A stretch of 15,494 bases of DNA from Lachnospiraceae bacterium (GCA_024699595.1 JAILPG010000180.1:1-15494); one strand, 5' to 3'. Shown: positions 7,434 through 14,829, counted from the first letter of the stretch. Notes: generated from the sequence alone by a model not told the origin. Made by a program: numbers and translations.

Positions 7434-7504
7434 ACCAGGGTGATCGATACTTCCCGGATGGACAGCAGGAAACGGTATTATATAGGAAAAGGACAGGATG
7501 ATCT

Positions 7505-8230
7505 ATGAAGCATAAGAAATGCACCGCGGTAGTGCTTTCTGCCGGAAAAGGCACAAGGATGAACGAAGGAAGGGAAAACGGGATCGCCAAGCAGTATATG
7601 CTGCTTAACGGAAAGCCCGTTCTTTATTATCCTCTTAAGGCATTTGAGGACAGCTTCATCGATGAGATCGTGCTCGTGACGGCAGAGAGCGATATCCCCT
7701 TCTGCAGGGAAAAAATAGCGGATGCATACGGTTTTACAAAGATAAAAAAGATCATAAAGGGCGGAGCAGAGCGTTATCATTCGGTGGCAGCAGGACTTAT
7801 GGCAGCCTCGGAGGATACGGAATATGTATTCATCCATGACGGCGCAAGACCGCTCATAGATGGAGAGATACTAAACAGAGCTTATGAGACCGTGGAAAAA
7901 TACAGCGTTGCGATCGCATCAATGCCCGTAAAGGATACGATAAAGATTGCGGGAAGAGACGGCATCGTGACTGAGACGCCAAACCGCGACAGCCTGTATC
8001 TGATGCAGACACCCCAGGTCTTTTTATACGCTCCGATAAAAAAAGCCTATGAAAAACTTCTTGAAAATGAAGAAGAGCTCAGAAATAAAGGCATTAAGAT
8101 AACCGACGATGCCATGGTAATGGAACAATTCGGAAACCTTCCGATAAAGCTTTTTGAAGCTTCATATCGAAACATTAAGATCACAACCCCCGAAGATATG
8201 CTGATCGCCGAAGCACTGATGAAAAGTTAA
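7505..8230 (+). CDS. ispD: 2-C-methyl-D-erythritol 4-phosphate cytidylyltransferase IspD
   Basis: A 241-residue cytidylyltransferase of the MEP isoprenoid pathway, converting MEP and CTP to CDP-methylerythritol in the cytoplasm. Seen: the nucleotide-binding loop SAGKGTRM (residues 12-19), AKQY with K29, the GGAERYHSV segment (87-95), HDGARP (111-116), TPNRDSLY with R161, QTPQVF (168-173) and DDA (201-203); the late Lys in YRNIKITTPED (221-231) is also present. All expected catalytic Lys/Arg residues are there. Slightly long because of an insertion NEGRENGI after the binding loop. It starts 71 bases after tsaD; an AGGA about eight bases upstream supports ATG 7505. It closes the housekeeping run before a fresh promoter. 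Confidence 0.95.
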   Translation: MKHKKCTAVVLSAGKGTRMNEGRENGIAKQYMLLNGKPVLYYPLKAFEDSFIDEIVLVTAESDIPFCREKIADAYGFTKIKKIIKGGAERYHSVAAGLMAASEDTEYVFIHDGARPLIDGEILNRAYETVEKYSVAIASMPVKDTIKIAGRDGIVTETPNRDSLYLMQTPQVFLYAPIKKAYEKLLENEEELRNKGIKITDDAMVMEQFGNLPIKLFEASYRNIKITTPEDMLIAEALMKS

Positions 8231-8268
8231 ATCACCTGTGCGGTTGGATTGTCAAAAAAATATATAAA

Positions 8269-8291
8269 TAACCTATTGACATAGTAGGTTA
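8269..8291. promoter_or_regulatory. 23-bp palindrome over the -35 box, candidate operator
   Basis: TAACCTA (8269-8275) and TAGGTTA (8285-8291) form perfect seven-base inverted arms with nine bases between their inner ends, so arm centres are 16 bases apart (about 1.5 helical turns). The -35 box TTGACA lies at 8276-8281, wholly inside the palindrome, so a bound dimer would block RNA polymerase. The size and layout resemble sites bound by Rrf2-family repressors such as the cysteine regulator CymR, which would suit an amino-acid importer, but the regulator is inferred, not shown. Confidence 0.6.
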
Positions 8292-8304
8292 ATGGTGTTA
8301 TAGT
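8276..8304 (+). promoter_or_regulatory. Sigma-A promoter of the dual-receptor ABC importer operon
   Basis: TTGACA (8276-8281), a 17-base spacer and TATAGT (8299-8304). Transcription should begin near 8311, leaving a short leader of about 29 bases and AGGAG seven bases before ATG 8340. The leader is too short for a riboswitch, so control is more likely by the palindrome overlapping the -35 box. Confidence 0.85.
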
Positions 8305-8339
8305 TGCTACAACACTTTTTAAAAGAGAGGAGACACATT

Positions 8340-10022
8340 ATGAAAAAGAGATTTTTAATGGCACTATTATCCGGAATTCTTGCGGCGGGTCTTCTTTCAG
8401 GCTGTGCTGCAGGAGGAAATACAGCTTCTTCGGGATCCGATAAGGTCATAAAGGTTGCAGCATCAAGCGTACCGCATGCAGAGATACTTGCACAGGCTAA
8501 GGATATCCTTGCAGAGCAGGGTTATGATCTTCAGGTAACAGAGTTCTCGGATTATGTACAGCCCAACAACGTGGTTGAGTCCGGTGAGTTTGATGCCAAC
8601 TATTTCCAGCACATTCCCTACCTTGAGTCCTTCAATGACGAGCAGGGAACACATCTTGTAAATGCTGGCGGCATCCACTACGAGCCTTTCGGTATCTATC
8701 CCGGAACCAAGGCATCACTTGATGAGATAGCAGACGGTGATGTTATAGCACTTCCGAATGATACGACCAATGAAGCGAGAGCACTGTTACTGCTTCAGGA
8801 CAACGGCGTACTCACACTTAAGGATGGAGTAGGACTTACAGCAACGGTCAACGACATTACCGACAATCCGAACAACATCCAGTTTGAGGAGCTTGAGGCC
8901 GCTCAGGTTGCAAGAGTAAAGGATGAGGTAGCTTACGTAGTCCTTAACGGAAACTATGCACTCGAGGCAGGATTCTCGGTAGGCAAGGATTCCATCGCAT
9001 ACGAGAAGGCCGATTCCGAGGCTGCAAAGATCTACGTTAACGTTATCGCTGTTAAGGAAGGAAATGAGAATTCCGAAAAGATCAAGGCTTTAGTTGATGC
9101 TCTTAAGTCGGATGCAATAGTAAAATACATTAATGACACTTATGACGGCGCGGTTATTCCTTTTTCCGAAAGCTCTGATACAGCTGAGCCTGTGGCAGCA
9201 GCCATCGACAAGGATGCATTTGATTCACTTATCGCATCGGGCTCAGTGGCTGATGATGCCGAGATCGAGGCAAACTCATGGGCCAAGGCAGTTAAGGATG
9301 CAGGCGTGTTAAGAGTCGGCGGTACCAGGACCTCCTTCCTGTTCAGCCAGCTTGATGAGACCGATGAGGGCCTCAGAGGCTTTGATGCAGGTCTTTACCA
9401 GCTGCTTACAAGATATATCCTCGGAGATGAGAGCAAATTTGAGCTTACACAGGTTGACTCAAGCACACGTGAGTCAGTGCTTCAGTCGGATCAGGTAGAC
9501 GCTGTTTTTGCAACATATTCGATCACACCCGCAAGGGCTGAGGTCATCTCTTTTGCAGGACCTTACTATACATCACGCCAGGCAGTACTTGTAAAGGCAG
9601 GCAACACCGACGTTAACGGAATTGATTCACTGGCAGGAAAGATCGTTGCGACCCAGGCAGGCTCCACAGGCCCCGATATCCTTGCAGAGTATGCACCCGA
9701 GGCTGAGGTAGAGGAGTTTGAGACAGATCAGGAAGCACGTACGGCTCTTGAGCAGGGAAGAGTAGATGCATATGTAACCGACTACACGCTTTTACTCAAC
9801 TCGATCGTAAAGAATCCTGATGTCTATGAGATCTCAGGCGATGTATTCGGACCCGAGGACAATTACGGAATAGGACTTCCCCTTGATTCGGACGGAGTAG
9901 AGTTCGTAAACGGCTTCCTTAAGAAGATCATCGAGGACGGAACCTGGGAAAAGCTCTGGAAGATCTCCCTCGGAGACCGTACCGGAATAGAGACCGCACC
10001 TGCGGCACCTGTGGTTGAATAA
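8340..10022 (+). CDS. Fused dual substrate-binding lipoprotein: MetQ/NlpA domain + family-3 amino-acid-binding domain
   Basis: A 560-residue lipoprotein, about twice the size of a normal ABC receptor. Seen: a signal peptide with lipobox LLSGC and acylated Cys22; a MetQ/NlpA domain (about 35-276) with IKVAASSVPHAEIL, NYFQHIPYLESF and LPNDTTNEARALLLLQ; an acidic, Ala/Ser-rich linker (about 277-320); then a family-3 solute-binding domain (about 322-548) with GFDAGLYQLL, TYSITPARAEVISFAGPYY and GRVDAYVTDY. R399 and D481 sit where such receptors bind the ligand's alpha-carboxylate and alpha-amino group. From memory the second domain is closest to the glutamate receptor GluB. There is one signal peptide only and the frame is continuous. 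The permeases and ATPase that follow are of the polar-amino-acid type, not MetNI, so the MetQ half appears to have been recruited to a foreign transporter. Start: AGGAG seven bases before ATG 8340. Ligands are unknown. Confidence 0.92.
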   Translation: MKKRFLMALLSGILAAGLLSGCAAGGNTASSGSDKVIKVAASSVPHAEILAQAKDILAEQGYDLQVTEFSDYVQPNNVVESGEFDANYFQHIPYLESFNDEQGTHLVNAGGIHYEPFGIYPGTKASLDEIADGDVIALPNDTTNEARALLLLQDNGVLTLKDGVGLTATVNDITDNPNNIQFEELEAAQVARVKDEVAYVVLNGNYALEAGFSVGKDSIAYEKADSEAAKIYVNVIAVKEGNENSEKIKALVDALKSDAIVKYINDTYDGAVIPFSESSDTAEPVAAAIDKDAFDSLIASGSVADDAEIEANSWAKAVKDAGVLRVGGTRTSFLFSQLDETDEGLRGFDAGLYQLLTRYILGDESKFELTQVDSSTRESVLQSDQVDAVFATYSITPARAEVISFAGPYYTSRQAVLVKAGNTDVNGIDSLAGKIVATQAGSTGPDILAEYAPEAEVEEFETDQEARTALEQGRVDAYVTDYTLLLNSIVKNPDVYEISGDVFGPEDNYGIGLPLDSDGVEFVNGFLKKIIEDGTWEKLWKISLGDRTGIETAPAAPVVE

Positions 10023-10057
10023 ACAGATATGACCTTTAAACGGGACATATGTGAGTG

Positions 10058-10723
10058 ATGATTATGAGTATAGGAACGTTATTATCAGAATACGGTGACC
10101 GGTATATATCGGCACTTATAACGACCTGGAAGCTTACGGCATTGTCATTTATCGCGGCATTCGTGATCGGAGTACTGATCACGGTGCTGCGCATATGCCC
10201 GGTAAAGCCGCTTAGAAAGGCGGCGGAGTTTTACATACAGATATTTCGAAATATACCCGGAGCGGCACTTCTTATCGTACTTGTATATGCGCTCCCGTAT
10301 CTTGACATAGTTCTTTCTTATTTTTCCTGTGTCCTGCTTGCGACCACGCTCATACCCTCGGCATTCTGCTCGGAGTATCTGATGACCGGAATAAATGCGA
10401 TAGGCGCAGGACAGATCGAAGCGGCCAGATCTCTCGGACTTTCATTTTTACAGATAATAAAACGCATCGTCATACCTCAGGCGCTCAGATTAAGCGTGCT
10501 TCCGATGACCAACCTGCTCGTTGCAACCATGCTCACAACAGCACTGGCATCCCAGGTACCGCTTAAACCCACCGATCTTACGGGAATAGTCTCGTATATC
10601 AACACGCATGCCGTAGGAGGCGTGACGGCATTCATCATTTCGGCATTTCTGTATCTGGTGACCGCGGTCTTTATAGGACAGATTGGAAACCTGATAGATA
10701 AGAAGGTGAGGATCATACGATGA
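10058..10723 (+). CDS. Polar amino acid ABC transporter permease, GluC-like
   Basis: A 221-residue inner-membrane permease with about five membrane segments. Seen: the HisM/GluC-type N-terminal stretch ITTWKLTALSFIAAFVIG, then LRICPVKPLRKAAEFYIQIF with FRNIPGA, and the cytoplasmic EAA loop GQIEAARSLGLSFLQIIKRI followed by VIPQALR, which docks on the ATPase. The sequence up to VKPLR closely recalls GluC of the Corynebacterium glutamate importer. It forms a heterodimer with the next gene product. Start: GTG 10055, ATG 10058 and ATG 10064 are all in frame, none with a strong ribosome binding site; I take ATG 10058, and 10064 is an equal alternative. It begins 35 bases after the receptor gene and overlaps the second permease gene by ATGA. 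Confidence 0.9.
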   Translation: MIMSIGTLLSEYGDRYISALITTWKLTALSFIAAFVIGVLITVLRICPVKPLRKAAEFYIQIFRNIPGAALLIVLVYALPYLDIVLSYFSCVLLATTLIPSAFCSEYLMTGINAIGAGQIEAARSLGLSFLQIIKRIVIPQALRLSVLPMTNLLVATMLTTALASQVPLKPTDLTGIVSYINTHAVGGVTAFIISAFLYLVTAVFIGQIGNLIDKKVRIIR

Positions 10724-11535
10724 AGGGTACAGAACCGCTTATATATTCCGTGCTGTACGAGCCTCCGGGAAAAAGAGGCCGCACTGTCATAAATATCTGC
10801 ACCGCGCTGTCCCTGCTACTCATAGCAGGGCTCATCTGTGCCGTGGTAATGAGATTCTATGAGACCGGACAGCTTGATGCGAGATACTGGTCATTTTTCG
10901 TTAAGTGGACCACCTGGCGTTTCCTGTTAAACGGCCTTTTGGGGACGATGGAAGCATCCCTTGCGGCGGCTGTGTTTGCAATGATCTTAGGCTTTGCGAT
11001 GATGCTTATGCGGATAGGGAAAAACAGGGTGATAAATAAGATCGCAACAGGCCTTATCGAATTTACAAGAGGAGTACCGACGCTTCTGTTCATCTACTTC
11101 TTTTTCCTGGTGCTGCCCCAGTACGGGGTCAAGCTGCAGGCCATATGGAAGATATCCCTGCCCGTGGCTATCTCTGCATCGGGCGTGGTGGCAGAGGTAT
11201 TAAGATCCGGCATAAACGCGGTGCCGAAAGGACAGAGGGAGGCAGCTCTATCGCTTGGGCTCAGTGAAGCAAAGACACTATGGAAGATACTGATCCCGCA
11301 GGCTTTCAGGATAGTGATACCTGCGCTGATCGCGGAGCTTGTGATAGTCGTAAAGGACACGACCTTTGCCTATGTTGTGAGCTTCCCCGACCTCATGCAG
11401 AATTCGAAGGTCTTAATATCCAACTATGATGCCATGCTGTCGGTATACTTGGTCACGGCAGTCATATACATACTGATAAATTATATTTTAAACAGGATAT
11501 CCGCATTCTCTGCAGGCCGTATGCAGACAGGCTGA
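10720..11535 (+). CDS. Polar amino acid ABC transporter permease, GluD-like
   Basis: A 271-residue permease. Seen: a cytoplasmic N terminus, a first membrane helix (about 24-46), a loop with YWSFFVKWTTWRFLLNGLLG, then the core permease domain with EFTRGVPTLLFIYFFFLVLP and the EAA loop GQREAALSLGLSEAKTLWKI followed by LIPQAFR. The extra N-terminal helix and loop make it longer than its partner, as in GluD-type subunits. With the product of the preceding gene it should form the membrane channel of a type I importer. The start overlaps the previous stop in ATGA, so translation is coupled. Substrate class is inferred from the family only. Confidence 0.92.
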   Translation: MKGTEPLIYSVLYEPPGKRGRTVINICTALSLLLIAGLICAVVMRFYETGQLDARYWSFFVKWTTWRFLLNGLLGTMEASLAAAVFAMILGFAMMLMRIGKNRVINKIATGLIEFTRGVPTLLFIYFFFLVLPQYGVKLQAIWKISLPVAISASGVVAEVLRSGINAVPKGQREAALSLGLSEAKTLWKILIPQAFRIVIPALIAELVIVVKDTTFAYVVSFPDLMQNSKVLISNYDAMLSVYLVTAVIYILINYILNRISAFSAGRMQTG

Positions 11536-11598
11536 GTACAGATATCCGGTAGGATAAACAGACGGGTTTATGATATTATAGCCCGGAGGTAATGACAG

Positions 11599-12372
11599 AT
11601 GAGCGAAACACCGATTATCGAACTGAAAAAAGTAAATAAGCATTTCGGATCCCAGCATGTACTTAAAGACATAGATCTGACTGTAAGCAGGGGAGAAGTG
11701 GTCGTCATAATAGGTCCCTCAGGTTCCGGCAAATCAACACTTTGCCGTACAGTAAACAGACTTGAGACGATAGATGATGGTACAATACTGATAGACGGAG
11801 TACCGATCCCTGATGAGGGAAAAGAGCTTGCAAAAATGCGTGCACGGATCGGCATGGTATTTCAGTCATTCAATCTTTTCAGCCATAAGACGGCGCTTGA
11901 AAACGTGATGCTCTCACCGATGGATGTTCTGAAGATCCCGAAGGCTCAGGCTAAGGAAGAGGCCATGGCGCTTCTTAAAAGAGTGGGAGTGGAAGAACAG
12001 GCCATGAAGGTTCCGGCAAAGCTTTCGGGCGGACAGCAGCAGAGAGTCGCCATAGCAAGGGCTCTTGCGATGCATCCCGAGGTGATCCTTTTTGACGAGC
12101 CCACCTCGGCACTTGACCCCGAGATGATAGGAGAGGTGCTCGATGTAATGACCAAGCTTGCAGAGGACGGAATGACAATGCTCATCGTCACGCACGAGAT
12201 GAACTTTGCAAGGCATGTCGCAAGCCGCGTGGTATTCATGGATGGCGGTGCGATAGTCGAGGAAAACACTCCGGATGTTTTCTTTGACTGCCCGAAAACG
12301 CAGAGAGCAAAAGACTTTCTGGATTCGCTTGATTACGGAAACAGACAGACAGGAGGCTATGATGTCCGGTGA
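11599..12372 (+). CDS. Amino acid ABC transporter ATP-binding protein, GlnQ type
   Basis: A 257-residue ATPase subunit with every canonical motif: Walker [10 protein letters not shown] (about residues 39-47), Q-loop [17 protein letters not shown], signature [15 protein letters not shown], Walker [16 protein letters not shown] and switch His in [21 protein letters not shown] is typical of polar-amino-acid importers. It drives uptake through the two permeases encoded upstream and works as a homodimer. GGAGG lies 11 bases before ATG 11599. The 63-base gap before it contains TGATATTAT (11571-11579), an extended -10-like sequence without a good -35, so extra internal transcription is possible. The stop overlaps the next start as GTGA. 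It has no C-terminal ACT/NIL regulatory domain such as MetN carries. Confidence 0.95.
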   Translation: MSETPIIELKKVNKHFGSQHVLKDIDLTVSRGEVVVIIGPSGSGKSTLCRTVNRLETIDDGTILIDGVPIPDEGKELAKMRARIGMVFQSFNLFSHKTALENVMLSPMDVLKIPKAQAKEEAMALLKRVGVEEQAMKVPAKLSGGQQQRVAIARALAMHPEVILFDEPTSALDPEMIGEVLDVMTKLAEDGMTMLIVTHEMNFARHVASRVVFMDGGAIVEENTPDVFFDCPKTQRAKDFLDSLDYGNRQTGGYDVR

Positions 12373-13148
12373 AAACTGTAGGGATCATAGGTGACAGAAC
12401 TACCTTTCGGAGAAATCATAATTACTATGATGCCGCGGAAGCGTGCGGCGTAAAAACGGTTCCGCTTATGAAGGGTACGTGGCGCGACAGCATGGGCATT
12501 ATAGACGGGATCATAATACCCGGCGGAGGTGATTTAAATCCCGCTCTGTACGGTGAACAAAACCACGGAAGCGTGGATATTGATGATGAGCTTGATGAGT
12601 TGGAGACGGCGGTGCTTGATCATGCAGTAAAGGCTCATCTTCCCGTATTTGGGATATGTCGCGGATTCCAGCTTATAAACGTATATTTCGGAGGGAGCCT
12701 GATACAGCATATAGATGATCACAGGCATCATGTCTGGATCGACCGCGATACCGACAATGCACACGATGCCGTGGCGGATCAGGGCTCCTTCATATACGGC
12801 CTCTATGGTAAAAAGACGATACGGGTAAACAGCGCCCACCATCAGGCGGTAAAAAAAACAGGTACGGATCTTATACCTGTTCTTTACAGTGATGACGGCC
12901 TGATCGAAGCCTTTGTGCACTCATCTCTTCCGATCATCGGTGTGCAGTTTCATCCCGAGAGGATGTGCCTAAAAAACAGAAGAGCCGATACCGTCAACGG
13001 CCTGAAGCTATTCGAATACTTCACAAATGAACCGCTAACCCCGTCCCGGGGGTCCGTTTCGGGAGAGTCTTTTAGTAAGTGCAAAAAGGAGCAATGCCGA
13101 AAAAAGAGGCATCATAAACCCGATTATCGTGGATATGCCGGGCTTTGA
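12369..13148 (+). CDS. Peptidase C26 / gamma-glutamyl hydrolase-like class I amidotransferase
   Basis: A 259-residue cytoplasmic enzyme of the PuuD/peptidase C26 group. Seen: [15 protein letters not shown] (residues 48-62), the nucleophile elbow [20 protein letters not shown] (94-113) with C97, [10 protein letters not shown] (154-163), and the catalytic His-Glu in GVQFHPERM (191-199; H195, E197). Relatives hydrolyse gamma-glutamyl bonds, for example gamma-glutamyl-GABA or folate polyglutamate. The GTG start overlaps the ATPase stop (GTGA), and AGGAGG lies about 12 bases upstream; no better in-frame start exists. Being the last gene of an amino-acid importer operon suggests it processes the imported compound. 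Odd: the recognisable domain ends near residue 220 and the basic, Ser/Lys-rich tail 222-259 is antisense to the end of the convergent protease gene. Confidence 0.88.
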   Translation: MKTVGIIGDRTTFRRNHNYYDAAEACGVKTVPLMKGTWRDSMGIIDGIIIPGGGDLNPALYGEQNHGSVDIDDELDELETAVLDHAVKAHLPVFGICRGFQLINVYFGGSLIQHIDDHRHHVWIDRDTDNAHDAVADQGSFIYGLYGKKTIRVNSAHHQAVKKTGTDLIPVLYSDDGLIEAFVHSSLPIIGVQFHPERMCLKNRRADTVNGLKLFEYFTNEPLTPSRGSVSGESFSKCKKEQCRKKRHHKPDYRGYAGL

Positions 13149-13679
13149 TACCAAAAGGTTGTACAGACCGTGGAAGATCGTGGCGATGGACACGCCGATC
13201 GCAATAGACGAAAAGTTAAGTACCATATGGCGCTTTGCAATAAGAAACCATAGAGAAAGCGCTAAAATGCTAACGATATGCATGACACCGACCGCAAAGC
13301 CGCGGATCAGGATATATCCGAGGTTCTCGGCACCGGCTGTTAAGATATAGCAGCAGTTTTCAAATGTTGCAAAGCCGGCACCGACGGCAACCGCAAGCAT
13401 TGTCTGGCGGCGCTCTTCGGGGACGATCAGTATCGCAAAGAGCCCGAGCGGCATAAGCTTCATTATCTCTTCGATAACGGGAGCAAGAAATACCGATGTC
13501 TCATTATCCGACCAGCCGATGGCACCACCGATAAAACTGCTTATATACGCAGAGAGCAGACATACTCCCATTCCAAGCAGGAATGCGGAGAGGTACCGTC
13601 TTACTTCACCGCGTACGAATAAGAGGGAGACGATAAGCGGGATCGCTATGCATATCAGGATGTTTTCCGCATAGATCAT
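13035..13679 (-). CDS. prsW: PrsW-family intramembrane metalloprotease
   Basis: A 214-residue polytopic protein with about seven to eight membrane segments. Seen: the PrsW motifs in order, APVIEEIMK (residues 66-74, the EExxK motif), GAGFATFEN (100-108), GVMH with H134, and FHGLYN with H170. These Glu and His residues are the proposed zinc and catalytic ligands. PrsW in Bacillus subtilis makes the first cut in anti-sigma factor RsiW; relatives belong to the wider CPBP/glutamic-protease-like superfamily. The substrate here is unknown; no sigma or anti-sigma gene is in the window. The start overlaps the upstream gene as ATGA and has AGGGAGG eight bases upstream. Its 3' end runs 114 bases into the convergent C26 gene, so each constrains the other. 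Confidence 0.87.
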   Translation of the reverse strand: MIYAENILICIAIPLIVSLLFVRGEVRRYLSAFLLGMGVCLLSAYISSFIGGAIGWSDNETSVFLAPVIEEIMKLMPLGLFAILIVPEERRQTMLAVAVGAGFATFENCCYILTAGAENLGYILIRGFAVGVMHIVSILALSLWFLIAKRHMVLNFSSIAIGVSIATIFHGLYNLLVSKPGISTIIGFMMPLFSALLLFALTKRLSRNGPPGRG

Positions 13680-14461
13680 GACGTAACCTCCCTTTTTAAC
13701 GAGAAATACATTAAAAGGAATGAGATCGACATACCCAGATTTGCCATGTTATAGAACATCCCGGCACTCATATACATATAGGTGAAACTCCATGCCGTTA
13801 CGATAAACGACAGACAAATACATGTCTTTGGATCCTCTTTTTTATATAGAGAAAGGATCGATCTGATCATGAAATACAATTCAACTATACTTAACAGAAT
13901 GTAAGCGGCAGTATCAAAAACAGATGCCATAGCCTCTGAAACATGGAAAGTCGCGACATTTGCCGCTATTATAACCACACACAAAAGACCGAGCGCTATC
14001 CACACCGGACGGGGGAACGCCCCGGTCTCTTTTGCGATCCTTACGAGGTTTATGTAAAAATATCCGAGCATGATACCGGTAACGATATCCTGCATCCATT
14101 CACCGGACCATGCGATCCAGAGAGCAACATTGGCAGCCGTGAAAATGACCGCAAATACGATCTCCCATTTGGCTGATCTGTAAGATGTGGTATGAATTGA
14201 CGAAAGGATCGTCGCAAGCGACAGAAACATCGCCCACTCAGCCATCTCATTTGCGGCAAACGGCATACGCTGCATAGGATATAAAAGGTCGTAGGCAAGC
14301 CAGTACAGACCGGAGAGAAGGAGACCGGCTGTAGCAAATGCAAACAGGATCATCTGCAGGGTCCGCCCTTCCTTTATCGCCGTTTTATACAGGCTGATCA
14401 ATATATACACTGTAACTATGTCACATATCAGTGTGGGGATGTAATCATTGATCGATCTCAT
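13676..14461 (-). CDS. Multi-pass membrane protein of unknown function, paired with PrsW
   Basis: A 261-residue very hydrophobic protein I do not recognise. Seen: about eight to nine membrane segments (roughly residues 9-26, 36-58, 74-92, 99-118, 124-142, 152-171, 180-202, 214-232, 236-255), short loops, several Trp/Tyr at membrane edges and a final basic SLKREVTS. There is no soluble domain, no HAMP, kinase or protease motif, and no transporter signature. The gene precedes prsW on the same strand and overlaps it by four bases, so the two are made together. It could be a partner, substrate or regulator of the protease, or a membrane sensor; none of these is shown. ATG 14461 is the only good start in range, with a weak GGGAT ribosome binding site. 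Confidence 0.75.
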   Translation of the reverse strand: MRSINDYIPTLICDIVTVYILISLYKTAIKEGRTLQMILFAFATAGLLLSGLYWLAYDLLYPMQRMPFAANEMAEWAMFLSLATILSSIHTTSYRSAKWEIVFAVIFTAANVALWIAWSGEWMQDIVTGIMLGYFYINLVRIAKETGAFPRPVWIALGLLCVVIIAANVATFHVSEAMASVFDTAAYILLSIVELYFMIRSILSLYKKEDPKTCICLSFIVTAWSFTYMYMSAGMFYNMANLGMSISFLLMYFSLKREVTS

Positions 14462-14504
14462 ATCCAGATCCCATCTTCAGAAGTTTTGTCAACGTATATA
14501 TCAA

Positions 14505-14534
14505 ATCATACCAAAAAAATGAGTAATATTTCAA
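14505..14534 (-). promoter_or_regulatory. Candidate promoter of the membrane protein-prsW pair
   Basis: Read on the minus strand: TTGAAA (14534-14529), an 18-base T-rich spacer and TATGAT (14510-14505). It lies about 44 bases before ATG 14461. A nearer TTGACA (minus strand, about 14490-14485) has no matching -10 box at the right distance and is considered fortuitous. Confidence 0.5.
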
Positions 14535-14829
14535 TGTTTGGCATGTCTGCCCGGTTCTTTAAGATGGTTTTCTCAAAAAAAGTGAAAAAAATTTTGGTTA
14601 ATTTTGGGAAAATGCGCCCCCCGGAAACCGCGTAATATCAACGTTTTCGAGCATTTATTAAGCAATATGCACAAAATGAAGCCTGCAAATTTGTCTAAAA
14701 TCCCGTGAGTAAAATCGGCTTATGCTGCAATTAATAAGTAAAAGGGGTAAAGAGAAGGTTATTTTTCGAACCTATCCGAACCCCAAAACCTGCAAACCGT
14801 TTCATGAAAGAAAATGAGAGGAAGAGAGA
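14535..14829. other. Intergenic region upstream of the repeat surface protein
   Basis: Almost 300 bases without a credible gene on either strand. It is AT-rich with runs of A and T (14574-14610), a small GGCA-TGTC-TGCC hairpin near 14540, a C-run (CCCCCC) near 14617, and a two-tier stem-loop at 14744-14784. No promoter with two convincing boxes was found for the downstream gene, so it may use an alternative sigma factor or an activator. No known riboswitch class was recognised. GAGAGG (14816-14821) eight bases before ATG 14830 is its ribosome binding site. Confidence 0.5.
14744..14784 (+). promoter_or_regulatory. Two-tier stem-loop in the leader of the surface protein gene
   Basis: GGGGT (14744-14748) pairs with ACCCC (14780-14784), and inside it AGGTT (14756-14760) pairs with AACCT (14769-14773), leaving an eight-base loop and an asymmetric internal loop. 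It ends 45 bases before the start codon, so it should be part of the mRNA leader if transcription begins upstream of it. It may stabilise the mRNA or control translation; no T-run follows, so it is not a terminator. Confidence 0.4.

Noticed and set aside
7078..7590. Minus-strand open frame (170 codons) across the end of tsaD and start of ispD
   Set aside because: Arg/Ser/Pro/His-rich shadow frame opposite two certain genes; no start signals.
8340..10022. Idea that the 560-residue receptor is two adjacent genes
   Set aside because: The frame is continuous through the linker, with no stop codon and no second signal peptide or lipobox before the second domain.
13038..13053. ACCCC-GTCCCG-GGGGT stem at the C26/prsW overlap, considered as a terminator
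   Set aside because: Only five base pairs, no T-run on either strand, and it lies inside the C26 reading frame.
14462..14829. Possible riboswitch (c-di-GMP or other) before the surface protein gene
   Set aside because: No conserved aptamer segments could be recognised by eye; only a generic stem-loop is supported.
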